This document shows positions 8,724 to 16,002 of a stretch of 64,000 nt of DNA, one piece after another. Under the pieces are notes generated by a model that was not told the origin of the DNA, ran no database searches, and saw only the letters and a program-made list of their open reading frames with translations. The first letter of the stretch is position 1; each line of letters begins with the position of its first letter. The stretch comes from Alistipes sp. (GTDB lineage: Bacteria > Bacteroidota > Bacteroidia > Bacteroidales > Rikenellaceae). Location: assembly GCA_017555105.1 (NCBI GenBank), contig JAFZHB010000005.1, positions 62,001 through 126,000 of the forward strand, written 5' to 3'. The position numbers and the translations under genes are program-made.

Positions 8724-9986
8724 TTAGTCGCGGATAGCCGCTACACCCGGCAGGTCGCCGAACTCGATGTACTCCAACAGAGCACCACCACCGGTCGAGA
8801 TGTACGATACCTCGTCGCCCAGGCCAAACTTGTTGACGCAAGCTACCGAGTCACCACCACCGATGAGCGAGAAGGCACCCTTCTTCGTAGCCTCAGCGAT
8901 CGCCTCGGCAACAGCTTTCGAACCGGTCGAGAACTTGTTGATCTCGAATACGCCTACAGGACCGTTCCAAAGGATCGTCTTGCACTCCAGGATGTGCTCA
9001 CGGAAAGCAGCCTTACCACCTGCACCGATGTCAACGCCCTCCCACTCGGGATCGATATCCATCACCGACGACTCCTTCGTGTTGGCCTCCTCCGAGAACT
9101 GGTCGCAGGTCAGCGCGTCGGGTGACATGAGGAACTTCACACCCTTAGCCTTTGCCATCTCGAGGATCTCGAGTGCTACGGGGTGCATATCGGGCTCGCA
9201 GATCGACTTACCAACCTTGCCACCCAGTGCACCGGCGAAGGTGTAGGTCATACCACCACCGATGATGATCGAGTCGCACTTGTCCAAGAGGGCCTTGATT
9301 ACGCCGATCTTCGACGAAACCTTCGAACCACCTACGATGGCGCAGAAGGGACGCTGCGGATTCTCCATCACCTCCGAGATAGCCTTAACCTCCTTCTCCA
9401 TCAGGTAGCCGAACATCTTATCGTTGGGGAAGTACTTAGCGATCAGGTAGGTCGAAGCGTGCTTGCGGTGAGCCGTACCGAAGGCGTCGTTGATGTAGCA
9501 GTCAGCATACGAAGCGAGCTTCTTCACGAACTCCTTCTGCGAACCCTCCTTCAGCGCCTTCTTGGCAGCCTCTTTCTCCTCCTTCGTGGCGTCCTCGGCC
9601 AGACCGCGGGGCTTGCCCTCCTCCTCAGCATAGAAGCGGAGGTTCTCGAGCAGTACCACCTCACCTGCCTGGATGTTCTTGCACATCTCGGCAGCCTTCT
9701 CACCCATGCAGTCACCGGCGAACTGAACCTTCACACCGAGGTTATTCTCCACGGCGGGAATGATCTGCTCGAGCGTGTACTTCATATCGGGGTTCTTCTT
9801 CGGACGACCCATGTGCGACATAAGGATCACAGCACCACCCTCGCTGAGCACCTTCTTGATGGTCGGCGCGGCGGCACGGATACGCGTGTCGTCGGTTACA
9901 TTGCCCGCTGCATCAACGGGAACATTGAAATCAACGCGGATAATGGCGCGTTTGCCTTTGAAATCGTAGTTGTCAATCGAAACCAT
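8724..9986 (-). CDS. pgk: Phosphoglycerate kinase
   Basis: 420 aa, full length. N-terminal domain: [17 protein letters not shown] and the substrate-binding arginine segment [13 protein letters not shown]-terminal nucleotide-binding domain: [20 protein letters not shown] and [13 protein letters not shown]. It catalyses 1,3-bisphosphoglycerate + ADP to 3-phosphoglycerate + ATP in glycolysis, in the cytosol. It includes the short lysine/glutamate-rich insertion near residue 130 ([16 protein letters not shown]) seen in many Bacteroidota enzymes. It is a single-gene unit with its own promoter and terminator, bracketed by inverted copies of an AT-rich repeat. Confidence 0.97.
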   Translation of the reverse strand: MVSIDNYDFKGKRAIIRVDFNVPVDAAGNVTDDTRIRAAAPTIKKVLSEGGAVILMSHMGRPKKNPDMKYTLEQIIPAVENNLGVKVQFAGDCMGEKAAEMCKNIQAGEVVLLENLRFYAEEEGKPRGLAEDATKEEKEAAKKALKEGSQKEFVKKLASYADCYINDAFGTAHRKHASTYLIAKYFPNDKMFGYLMEKEVKAISEVMENPQRPFCAIVGGSKVSSKIGVIKALLDKCDSIIIGGGMTYTFAGALGGKVGKSICEPDMHPVALEILEMAKAKGVKFLMSPDALTCDQFSEEANTKESSVMDIDPEWEGVDIGAGGKAAFREHILECKTILWNGPVGVFEINKFSTGSKAVAEAIAEATKKGAFSLIGGGDSVACVNKFGLGDEVSYISTGGGALLEYIEFGDLPGVAAIRD

Positions 9987-10030
9987 AGTTCTGTATTGTT
10001 TAGTTATTTAACGCATTTGCAATTTGTGCA

Positions 10031-10038
10031 CAAAGGTA
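10031..10038 (-). promoter_or_regulatory. pgk: Promoter of pgk (-7 TACCTTTG)
   Basis: The minus strand reads TACCTTTG followed by TG, 45 bp upstream of the pgk ATG. No TTTG is found at the ideal spacing. Confidence 0.5.
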
Positions 10039-10046
10039 TGAAAATA

Positions 10047-10078
10047 AATTCAAAATTTAGAATGCAAAATTCAAAATG
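10047..10078. repeat. AT-rich intergenic repeat, copy 2 (inverted)
   Basis: Positions 10047-10063 are the exact reverse complement of the 17-mer at 8676-8692. The flanking bases continue the AATTTTGAATT theme. Confidence 0.6.
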
Positions 10079-10114
10079 ATTGCGTTTGCGGGTAAATGAA
10101 GGGAGTGTAATGAA

Positions 10115-10160
10115 TTTAGGGAAATTAGCGAGCGTTCTGTATCGCCTTAATTTCCCTAAA
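10115..10160. repeat. Long intergenic hairpin (REP-like)
   Basis: TTTAGGGAAATTA (10115-10127) is perfectly complementary to TAATTTCCCTAAA (10148-10160). An inner GCGA/TCGC stem (10128-10131 with 10142-10145) leaves a 10-base loop. It lies downstream of the ABC permease stop and could end that transcript, but it has no T-tract. Confidence 0.6.
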
Positions 10161-10170
10161 ATCCAACTCC

Positions 10171-10206
10171 TCTAATTTTGAATTCTAAACTTTGAATTTT
10201 GAATTT
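10171..10206. repeat. AT-rich intergenic repeat, copy 3
   Basis: AATTTTGAATTC, then TTTGAATTTTGAATTT, related to the copies at 8661 and 10047. It runs up to the stop codon of the ABC permease gene. Confidence 0.5.
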
Positions 10207-11527
10207 AGTACTTGTATTTCAGCCATTTCCACAACTCCTTCATTGTGGGTTTCTTGCCATACATGAAGATGCCCACGCGGTAGATCTTCGCGGCAAACCA
10301 CACCATGACGACAAACGAGGCGTAGAGGACCCCCAGCGAGAGGAGAATCTCCCACATCGGGATGTCGTAGGGAATGCGCGCCATCATCACGATGGGCGAG
10401 GTGAGCGGAATGATCGAGAACCAGAAGGCGATCGACGAGTTGGGATCGTTGATCACGGCCAGCATCATCAACAACGCCAGGATGATCGGCATTGTGACGG
10501 GCGTCTGCAACTGCTGGGCATCTTGTACATTATCCACGGCCGAACCGATGGCGGCAAACATGGCCGAGTAGAGCAGGTATCCGCCGAGGACAAAGAGCAG
10601 CAGGCAACCGAAGATCTTGACGATGTAACCCGTGTCGGTCATGGCAGCCACAGCCTGCAGCAGGTCGGGATCCATCTGGGCAAGCGCCGCCGCCCCCTCA
10701 GCCGAGCCTTGTTGCATCATCTCCACGCCGGACATCACCTCCGCCGGCATAAGTTGAGGCACGAGCAGCGTACCCACGCCACAGATCAGCACGCCCCAGA
10801 TAACCACCTGTAATACAGCTACACTCGCCACGCCGAGGATCTTACCCATCATCAGGTCGAAGGGGCTCACCGACGAGACCATCACCTCCAGTACGCGGTT
10901 GTTTTTCTCCTCGATGACCGAGTGCATCACCATCACGCCGTAGAGCAGCAGGAACATGTAGAGCACGAATCCGAGGATGTAGCCCAGCACGGTTGCAACG
11001 AGCGATGAGGAGGTACCCTGCTCGAACTCTCCCTTGTCGTTGCGCAGCGTCTGTAGCGAGATCGATGTCTCTACCTCGGCGAGGATCTTCTCCAGGTCGT
11101 CAATGGCGTACTGCTTGAGCTTCTCGGTCTCGATGATCTGCTCGATTTGGGAGGTGATCTCCGCTTCGAGGCTGATCGAAGTGGAGGAGTTGGCGTAGAG
11201 CCGCACGCTGTTGGTGCGCAACACATCGGGCTCGATGTAGAGCACGGCGAAGTGGTTTGTCAGCGCCGTGCGAGCCTCTTCGAGGGCGAGCTCCGACGAC
11301 TCGAAGCGGATCGACTCGTTGCTCTTGAGGTGGGGTAGGATCAGCCCACTCTCATCGATGACGGCGATGTGCTTCTCCTCGCCCTGCGAGAACTCCATGA
11401 TCAGGGCGGGAGCCACCATGAGTCCAATCATCAGAATCGGCATGAGAAGCGTGGTGATGATGAAGGACTTTTTGCGGACGCGTTCGTTGAATTCGCGGCC
11501 GATGATAATGCCTATGTTGTTTGTCAT
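10205..11527 (-). CDS. ABC-2 type transporter permease (NatB/YhaP-like)
   Basis: 440 aa. One membrane segment near residues 20-45 (FIITTLLMPILMIGLMVAPAL) is followed by a large extracytoplasmic domain (about 50-165). A cluster of five or so membrane segments comes after (about 175-430), including GYILGFVLYMFLLLYGVMVMHS, and the motif EEKNNRVLEVMVSSVSPFDLMMGK is typical of NatB-like permeases. The ATPase gene lies immediately upstream (29 bp), so the pair forms an exporter. NatAB homologues move sodium or drugs, but the substrate here cannot be read from the sequence. Confidence 0.88.
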   Translation of the reverse strand: MTNNIGIIIGREFNERVRKKSFIITTLLMPILMIGLMVAPALIMEFSQGEEKHIAVIDESGLILPHLKSNESIRFESSELALEEARTALTNHFAVLYIEPDVLRTNSVRLYANSSTSISLEAEITSQIEQIIETEKLKQYAIDDLEKILAEVETSISLQTLRNDKGEFEQGTSSSLVATVLGYILGFVLYMFLLLYGVMVMHSVIEEKNNRVLEVMVSSVSPFDLMMGKILGVASVAVLQVVIWGVLICGVGTLLVPQLMPAEVMSGVEMMQQGSAEGAAALAQMDPDLLQAVAAMTDTGYIVKIFGCLLLFVLGGYLLYSAMFAAIGSAVDNVQDAQQLQTPVTMPIILALLMMLAVINDPNSSIAFWFSIIPLTSPIVMMARIPYDIPMWEILLSLGVLYASFVVMVWFAAKIYRVGIFMYGKKPTMKELWKWLKYKY

Positions 11528-11556
11528 AACTAATTCGTTTTAAGCAGGTTGATCGG

Positions 11557-12477
11557 TTATAGGTTGCCCTTTACGGCACGGATGAAGAGGTCGTTCATCG
11601 AGGGGATCATCTCCGTGAACGAGCGCAGTTCGACCGTTTGGTTAATCAACCCCACCACCTCTCGGATCTGCCCCTCATCCTTGGCGTGGAGCTTGAGCGT
11701 ATGGAGGCCTGTCACCCGCTCGTTGCTCTCGAGCAACTCGACGCGTCCATCCAGACGCCCCAGCAGGTCGCTTGCCGAGCCTCGGTAGGTCACCTCGAAG
11801 AGGTTCTCGCCGTAGCGGTGTCGGATCTCGTCCACCTTGCCCGAGAGGATGTTTTTCGACTTGTTGATCAGCGTGATGTGGTCGCAGAGCTCCTCGACCG
11901 AGGACATGTTGTGGGTTGAGAAGATGATCGTAGCACCCTTGTCGCGCAGGGCGAGAATCTCCTCCTTGAGCAGGTTGGCGTTGATCGGGTCGAAGCCCGA
12001 GAATGGCTCGTCGAAGATCAAGAGCTCGGGCTCGTGGAGCACCGTGACGATGAATTGCACCTTCTGTGCCATACCCTTCGAGAGCTCCTCGACCTTTTTG
12101 TCCCACCACGCCTCGATGCCGAACTTCTCGAACCAGACCTTAAGACGCTTGAGCGCATCGCGGCGCGAGAGCCCCTTTAGGCGGGCGAAGAAGAGCGCCT
12201 GCTCGCCCACCTTCATCTTCTTGTAGAGGCCGCGCTCCTCGGGCAGGTAGCCGATGCGGTAGATATCTTCGGGGCGGATCTCGCGATCACCGAAGAGCAC
12301 ACGACCCGAATCGGGTGCCGTGATGCGGTTGATGATGCGGATCAGCGTTGTTTTGCCGGCTCCGTTTGGGCCGAGCAGGCCATAGACCGATCCCTGCGGA
12401 ATGGTCAACGACACCCGATCGAGTGCCGTGTGTTGGGCATAGTGTTTCGAGACTTGCTCTACGGTGAGAAAATCCAT
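11557..12477 (-). CDS. ABC transporter ATP-binding protein (NatA-like)
   Basis: 306 aa. Walker A GPNGAGKTT (near 35-43), Q-loop region YLPEERGLYKKM, signature LSKGMAQKVQ, Walker B LLIFDEPFSGFDP, and switch histidine in STHNMSSVEE. The C-terminal ~90 residues form the extra domain common to ABC-2 exporter ATPases. It powers the permease encoded next at 10205-11527. The unit has a good promoter (TTTG, 21 bp, TATCTTTG) and is read away from the glycine-lipid genes, from which it is separated by a terminator. Confidence 0.93.
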   Translation of the reverse strand: MDFLTVEQVSKHYAQHTALDRVSLTIPQGSVYGLLGPNGAGKTTLIRIINRITAPDSGRVLFGDREIRPEDIYRIGYLPEERGLYKKMKVGEQALFFARLKGLSRRDALKRLKVWFEKFGIEAWWDKKVEELSKGMAQKVQFIVTVLHEPELLIFDEPFSGFDPINANLLKEEILALRDKGATIIFSTHNMSSVEELCDHITLINKSKNILSGKVDEIRHRYGENLFEVTYRGSASDLLGRLDGRVELLESNERVTGLHTLKLHAKDEGQIREVVGLINQTVELRSFTEMIPSMNDLFIRAVKGNL

Positions 12478-12509
12478 AGGCTCCTAAATTTTGTTTTGAT
12501 TCTCTAAGA

Positions 12510-12542
12510 CAAAGATAGCGATATTTATCGATAAACAACAAA
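12510..12542 (-). promoter_or_regulatory. Promoter of the ABC exporter operon
   Basis: On the minus strand TTTG (12539-12542) and TATCTTTG (12510-12517) are 21 bp apart. The -7 box ends 32 bp before the ATPase ATG. Confidence 0.65.
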
Positions 12543-12569
12543 AAAGCAATCCAAATAGGATTGCCTTTT
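12540..12569. terminator. Terminator after glsB-like gene
   Basis: GCAATCC (12546-12552) pairs with GGATTGC (12558-12564). A run of six A before it gives the T-tract for the minus strand, and TTTT follows on the plus strand. It overlaps the upstream end of the ABC promoter. Confidence 0.8.
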
Positions 12570-12579
12570 GTGTGAATCG

Positions 12580-13590
12580 TTACTGACGCGCAGCCTGGCG
12601 CGCTTTGCGGCGTTTCTTCACCTTGTCCAAGTGCTCGATCAGCGCGATGCGGAAGGCCTCGCGGCGAGCATGCAGGTTTCGTCGCCAACCCTCCCAACGC
12701 ATGTAGCGGTCGCGCTTCTCGGGGTAGATGTCGGGCACCGTTACCAGAATGCCGGTCTCCTCTACATCGCCAAAGTCGGGGTTCGACACCGTATCAAAGA
12801 CGCGCATCGACGGCGAGAGGTTCATGTAGGCGTTGATCAGCGGCGGAATATGCTCGTTCAATTCGCGGATTTTCTGGATCAGGATACGGTAGTTCTCCTG
12901 GAAGGTCTCGCCCGTGAAGAGCTCCTCGTGGCAGGGATCGTCGAGGTTGAGATCGATCGGGTGAATACCCTCCACCAGCCCCTCGCGATCGGGGAAGTAG
13001 TGGTGCAAGAACCAGAGCAGCGCATTGCGAGCCTGCTGATCGTAGGAGGTGTACATCGTCACCTTGCCAAAGAGATACTTCACCTTGGGGTTGAGTACCA
13101 TAATTGCCCCCAGACCATCCCACAGGTTGTCCAGCGCGTAGATACTCTTCGCGTTGCCACGCGCCTGGTAGGCGGGCTGTACGAACGAGCGACCCAGCTC
13201 GAGCGTGTGGGGCAAGTAGCGACGGCGGAAGCGGTCGCTGAAGCGGAAGTAGTGCTCGGTGGAGAGGTGGCGCGGGTTGCTTGTCGTGCAGACGATGAAG
13301 CGGTAGCCGCCGACAATCTCCTGAGCCGAGGGATCCCAAACGATGAGCTGGTAGTAGCCATCTTCGGCCATATCCTCCTCGTCGATATCGACCTCGAAAC
13401 CCGTACCACCGCCGGCCGCACGGAAGGCCTCCTCGCGTAGACGGCCCACCTCGCGCATCAGATTCGGGCATGTGGCCGCATCGAAGAGGTAGATCTCGTT
13501 GCTGGCGCGGTTCGTGTCGCGGATCTTGCGTTCCGGGGTTAGTTCTGCCAACAGCAGCGCGCGTTCAACGGGGGGAATAATGGGTTGCAT
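12580..13590 (-). CDS. glsB: GNAT-type N-acyltransferase, glycine lipid synthesis (GlsB-like)
   Basis: 336 aa from the ATG at 13590; the upstream in-frame extension lacks features. The protein looks like the acyl-ACP-dependent OlsB/GNAT acyltransferase group (IVGGYRFIVCTT, LELGRSFVQPAYQ, LWDGLGAIMVLNP), with a basic C-terminus (KKRRKARQAARQ). In Bacteroides, GlsB attaches a 3-hydroxy fatty acid to glycine to give commendamide, and GlsA adds a second acyl chain to make glycine lipid. Here the PlsC-type partner is 48 bp upstream on the same strand, which supports the assignment. It could still act on another amino acid (e.g. ornithine); the glycine call comes from the Bacteroides precedent. Confidence 0.75.
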   Translation of the reverse strand: MQPIIPPVERALLLAELTPERKIRDTNRASNEIYLFDAATCPNLMREVGRLREEAFRAAGGGTGFEVDIDEEDMAEDGYYQLIVWDPSAQEIVGGYRFIVCTTSNPRHLSTEHYFRFSDRFRRRYLPHTLELGRSFVQPAYQARGNAKSIYALDNLWDGLGAIMVLNPKVKYLFGKVTMYTSYDQQARNALLWFLHHYFPDREGLVEGIHPIDLNLDDPCHEELFTGETFQENYRILIQKIRELNEHIPPLINAYMNLSPSMRVFDTVSNPDFGDVEETGILVTVPDIYPEKRDRYMRWEGWRRNLHARREAFRIALIEHLDKVKKRRKARQAARQ

Positions 13591-13638
13591 AGTCGTCAAA
13601 AAAAGATCTGTTTGGGTGCAAATATACAATTTTATTCC

Positions 13639-14466
13639 CTATTTGCTCACTTTTGCTAGGTGATTTTGGAGCGCATAGCACTTTTCGCGTACCACCTCCA
13701 CCTGCTCAGCCAGGGTGCCAACCTCGTGTAGCGAGGCGGGATCGATTGGCTCTCCGACGATGATGCGGAAGTGTTGCCCCTTCTGTGAGAGCATCTCGTC
13801 GACCAACCACAACATCTCGATGTTGGCCTTCACGCCGAGGCGTTTACGCAGGTTGCTGAGGTTGTAGAAGAAGTTCGACAGACGCCCTTCGACAAAGATC
13901 GGAACGATCTTGCGGTGCGAGGCGTTGGCCTTTTTTAGGAAGTTGGGGCGCCACGGCGTGTCTTGTACGCGGCCGTCGATCTTGCGCGAGCAGAGTCCGG
14001 CCGGGAAGGTTAGGATCGGCAGATCGCCAAAGAAGGCCTCGTCAAACTTGCGAGCATAGGAGAGTTTCTGTGCGCCGTGCTTGTTTACCGGCACCCAGAG
14101 CGGGTCGAGCGGTGCAATGTAGCGCAGGATGTCGTTCACCACCACGCGCACATCGCCAAAGTGCTCGATCAGCTTGTCAGCCAGCATCATACCATCCATA
14201 CCGCCGAAGGGGTGGTTCGAGACAAAGAGGTAGCGTTCGTTGCGGTCGAGTTTGTCGAGTCCCTCGATCGAGTAGGAGACATCCCAGGTCTGGAAGCAGG
14301 CGCGAATGAAGGGCTGCGGAGCGTAATCCCAGTAGTTTTGGTAGATGTGATTTACCTCCTTCTCGTGGATCGTGCGGCGCAACCAATTGATGACAAATTT
14401 AGGAAGACGGCGGGCAAGTTTTGGGGCTTTTGCCTGCAGTACTTCGGCAATATCGATCTTTTTCAT
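13639..14466 (-). CDS. glsA: PlsC-type O-acyltransferase, glycine lipid synthesis (GlsA-like)
   Basis: 275 aa. The acyltransferase motif I HX4D appears as SNHPFGGMDGMML (near 83-95), motif II as the segment around VNKHGAQKLSYA, and motif III as LTFPAGLCSRK (FPEG-like). These define the lysophosphatidate acyltransferase superfamily. Placement next to the GNAT gene matches the glsB-glsA pairing of Bacteroides, in which GlsA O-acylates the 3-hydroxyl of N-acylglycine. It is the first gene of the pair and is divergent from the dcw operon, with a -7 element TATATTTG at 14492-14499. A generic PlsC role cannot be excluded. Confidence 0.75.
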   Translation of the reverse strand: MKKIDIAEVLQAKAPKLARRLPKFVINWLRRTIHEKEVNHIYQNYWDYAPQPFIRACFQTWDVSYSIEGLDKLDRNERYLFVSNHPFGGMDGMMLADKLIEHFGDVRVVVNDILRYIAPLDPLWVPVNKHGAQKLSYARKFDEAFFGDLPILTFPAGLCSRKIDGRVQDTPWRPNFLKKANASHRKIVPIFVEGRLSNFFYNLSNLRKRLGVKANIEMLWLVDEMLSQKGQHFRIIVGEPIDPASLHEVGTLAEQVEVVREKCYALQNHLAKVSK

Positions 14467-14491
14467 GGTGTGTTCTTGAAATTTATATCAA

Positions 14492-14499
14492 CAAATATA
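14492..14499 (-). promoter_or_regulatory. Promoter of glsA-glsB (-7 TATATTTG)
   Basis: The minus strand reads TATATTTG followed by TTG, 25 bp upstream of the glsA-like ATG. It lies back to back with the rsmH promoter. Confidence 0.5.
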
Positions 14500-14506
14500 G
14501 GAATTC

Positions 14507-14530
14507 TTTTTCGAAAAATCCCTAACTTTA
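14507..14530 (+). promoter_or_regulatory. Promoter of the dcw operon with a palindrome TTTTTCGAAAAA
   Basis: The -7 element TAACTTTA spans 14523-14530. Just upstream is the perfect 12-bp palindrome TTTTTCGAAAAA (14507-14518). The 18-mer 14507-14524 recurs exactly at 50075-50092 in front of the cyclophilin gene. Confidence 0.55.
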
Positions 14531-14545
14531 CACCCAAATTGACCT

Positions 14546-15472
14546 ATGGTCAAAGAAAAAAAGATGGAGAAGCCTGTATATCACATACCTGTGCTGCTCG
14601 AAACAGCTATCGAGCAGCTTGCAATCAATCCCGATGGGATCTATGTTGATCTGACCTTTGGCGGAGGCGGACACTCGCGTCGCATCCTGCAGGAGTTGGG
14701 CGACGGAGGTCGTCTCTACTCGTTCGATCAGGACCGCGATACGCGCGCCAACTGCCCCGATGATCCGCACTTCCACTATGTCGAGAGCAACTTCCGCTTC
14801 CTGCGTGGCGCGTTGCGTTGGCGTGGGGTGGATCAGGTCGACGGCATCCTGGCCGACCTGGGTGTCTCGTCGCATCACTTCGATGCCACAGAGCGCGGAT
14901 TCTCGTTCCGTGGCGAGGCGCCGCTCGATATGCGCATGAACCAGCGCGGCCGTCTTACGGCTGCCGACTTGGTGAACGACGCCTCGACCGAGGAGCTGAC
15001 GCGCATCTTCGGCGATTGGGGCGAGCTTGAGACTCCGTGGAAGATCGCCTCGTGTCTGGATCGAGCCCGTCGTGTGGCCCGCATCGAGACTACGGCGCAG
15101 CTTGTTGAGGCGGTGCGTCCCTGCACGCCGAAGAAGGATGAGTCGAAGTTCCTCACGAAGCTCTTCCAGGCGTTGCGCATCGAGGTCAATGGTGAGATGG
15201 AGGCGTTGAAGATGGCCCTCGAGCAGTCGTTGAAAGTGTTGAAGCCGGGCGGACGCCTGGTGGTGATTGCCTACCATTCGCTGGAGGATCGTCTGGTGAA
15301 GAACTTCCTGCGCAGCGGTAATTTCCGCGGTGAGGTCGAAAAGGATTTCTTTGGTCGCTCGCAAGCCCCCTTTGAGGTGGTTACGCGCAAGGCGATTGTC
15401 CCCACGGCCGAGGAGCTCGAGCGCAACCCGCGTTCGCGCTCGGCCAAGTTGCGTGTCGCCATCAAACGATAA
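14546..15472 (+). CDS. rsmH: 16S rRNA (cytosine1402-N4)-methyltransferase
   Basis: 308 aa. The class I methyltransferase SAM motif is VDLTFGGGGHSRRIL (near 31-45). Family motifs follow: DGILADLGVSSHHFD, RGFSFRGEAPLDMRM, LKPGGRLVVIAYHSLEDRLVK and the C-terminal NPRSRSAKLRVA. It methylates C1402 in the 16S rRNA decoding centre. It opens the dcw operon here. The usual upstream mraZ is absent, its place being taken by the divergent glsA-like gene. An alternative in-frame ATG at 14564 exists, but the first ATG is kept because it gives a normal family N-terminus. Confidence 0.95.
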   Translation: MVKEKKMEKPVYHIPVLLETAIEQLAINPDGIYVDLTFGGGGHSRRILQELGDGGRLYSFDQDRDTRANCPDDPHFHYVESNFRFLRGALRWRGVDQVDGILADLGVSSHHFDATERGFSFRGEAPLDMRMNQRGRLTAADLVNDASTEELTRIFGDWGELETPWKIASCLDRARRVARIETTAQLVEAVRPCTPKKDESKFLTKLFQALRIEVNGEMEALKMALEQSLKVLKPGGRLVVIAYHSLEDRLVKNFLRSGNFRGEVEKDFFGRSQAPFEVVTRKAIVPTAEELERNPRSRSAKLRVAIKR

Positions 15473-15483
15473 GCCAAGTGGTC

Positions 15484-15999
15484 ATGAAGCAGCACGATTT
15501 GGATTTTCACCCCGAGAGCCTCGAAGAGGAGAGCCGCCGCGCCGAAGAGGAGCAGCTGGCTCGTCGTGTGCGCCGCGAGGTGATGCGCATCCAGCGGGGC
15601 GAGGCGGAGGAGGATCTGGCTGCCGACCGTGAGGCCGAGGAGGCCGAACAGCGTGCAGCCGAGATGGAGCGCCTGAAGGCCGCTCGTCGTGCCGCCAACC
15701 CGATCTTCCGTCTGCTCTCGGGTACGATTCTCGTCAGCCGAGGTGTGGCGCGCAACTATCCCTATCTGCTGACCATTGCAGGCATGTTTTTCCTCAATAT
15801 CGTGGTACTCTTTTGGTCGTTGCACCTCGATCTGCGCTACACGCGCTTGGAGCGCAGTGTGCAGAAGCTGCGTGAGCAGTCCATTCGTCTCGAGGAGCGT
15901 CGTTATCGCCTGACCACCCACTCGGCCGTGGCCGAGGAGCTGGCTCGACGCGGCATCGCCCTCGAGGATCCGACCCAACCGATTGAAATCATCGAATAA
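15484..15999 (+). CDS. FtsL-like cell division protein
   Basis: 171 aa from ATG 15484 (a GTG six bases upstream is possible). A strongly charged Glu/Arg-rich cytoplasmic N-terminus (about 1-65) comes first. One membrane helix (about 93-115, LLTIAGMFFLNIVVLFWSLHL) and a periplasmic leucine-zipper-like segment (LERSVQKLREQSIRLEERRYRLTT split across residues 125-150) follow. This topology and the position between rsmH and ftsI define FtsL-type proteins, which link FtsQ/FtsB to FtsW/FtsI in the divisome. Sequence conservation in this family is low, so context is the main evidence. The N-terminal extension is longer than in E. coli FtsL. Confidence 0.75.
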   Translation: MKQHDLDFHPESLEEESRRAEEEQLARRVRREVMRIQRGEAEEDLAADREAEEAEQRAAEMERLKAARRAANPIFRLLSGTILVSRGVARNYPYLLTIAGMFFLNIVVLFWSLHLDLRYTRLERSVQKLREQSIRLEERRYRLTTHSAVAEELARRGIALEDPTQPIEIIE

Positions 16000-16002
16000 G
16001 AG

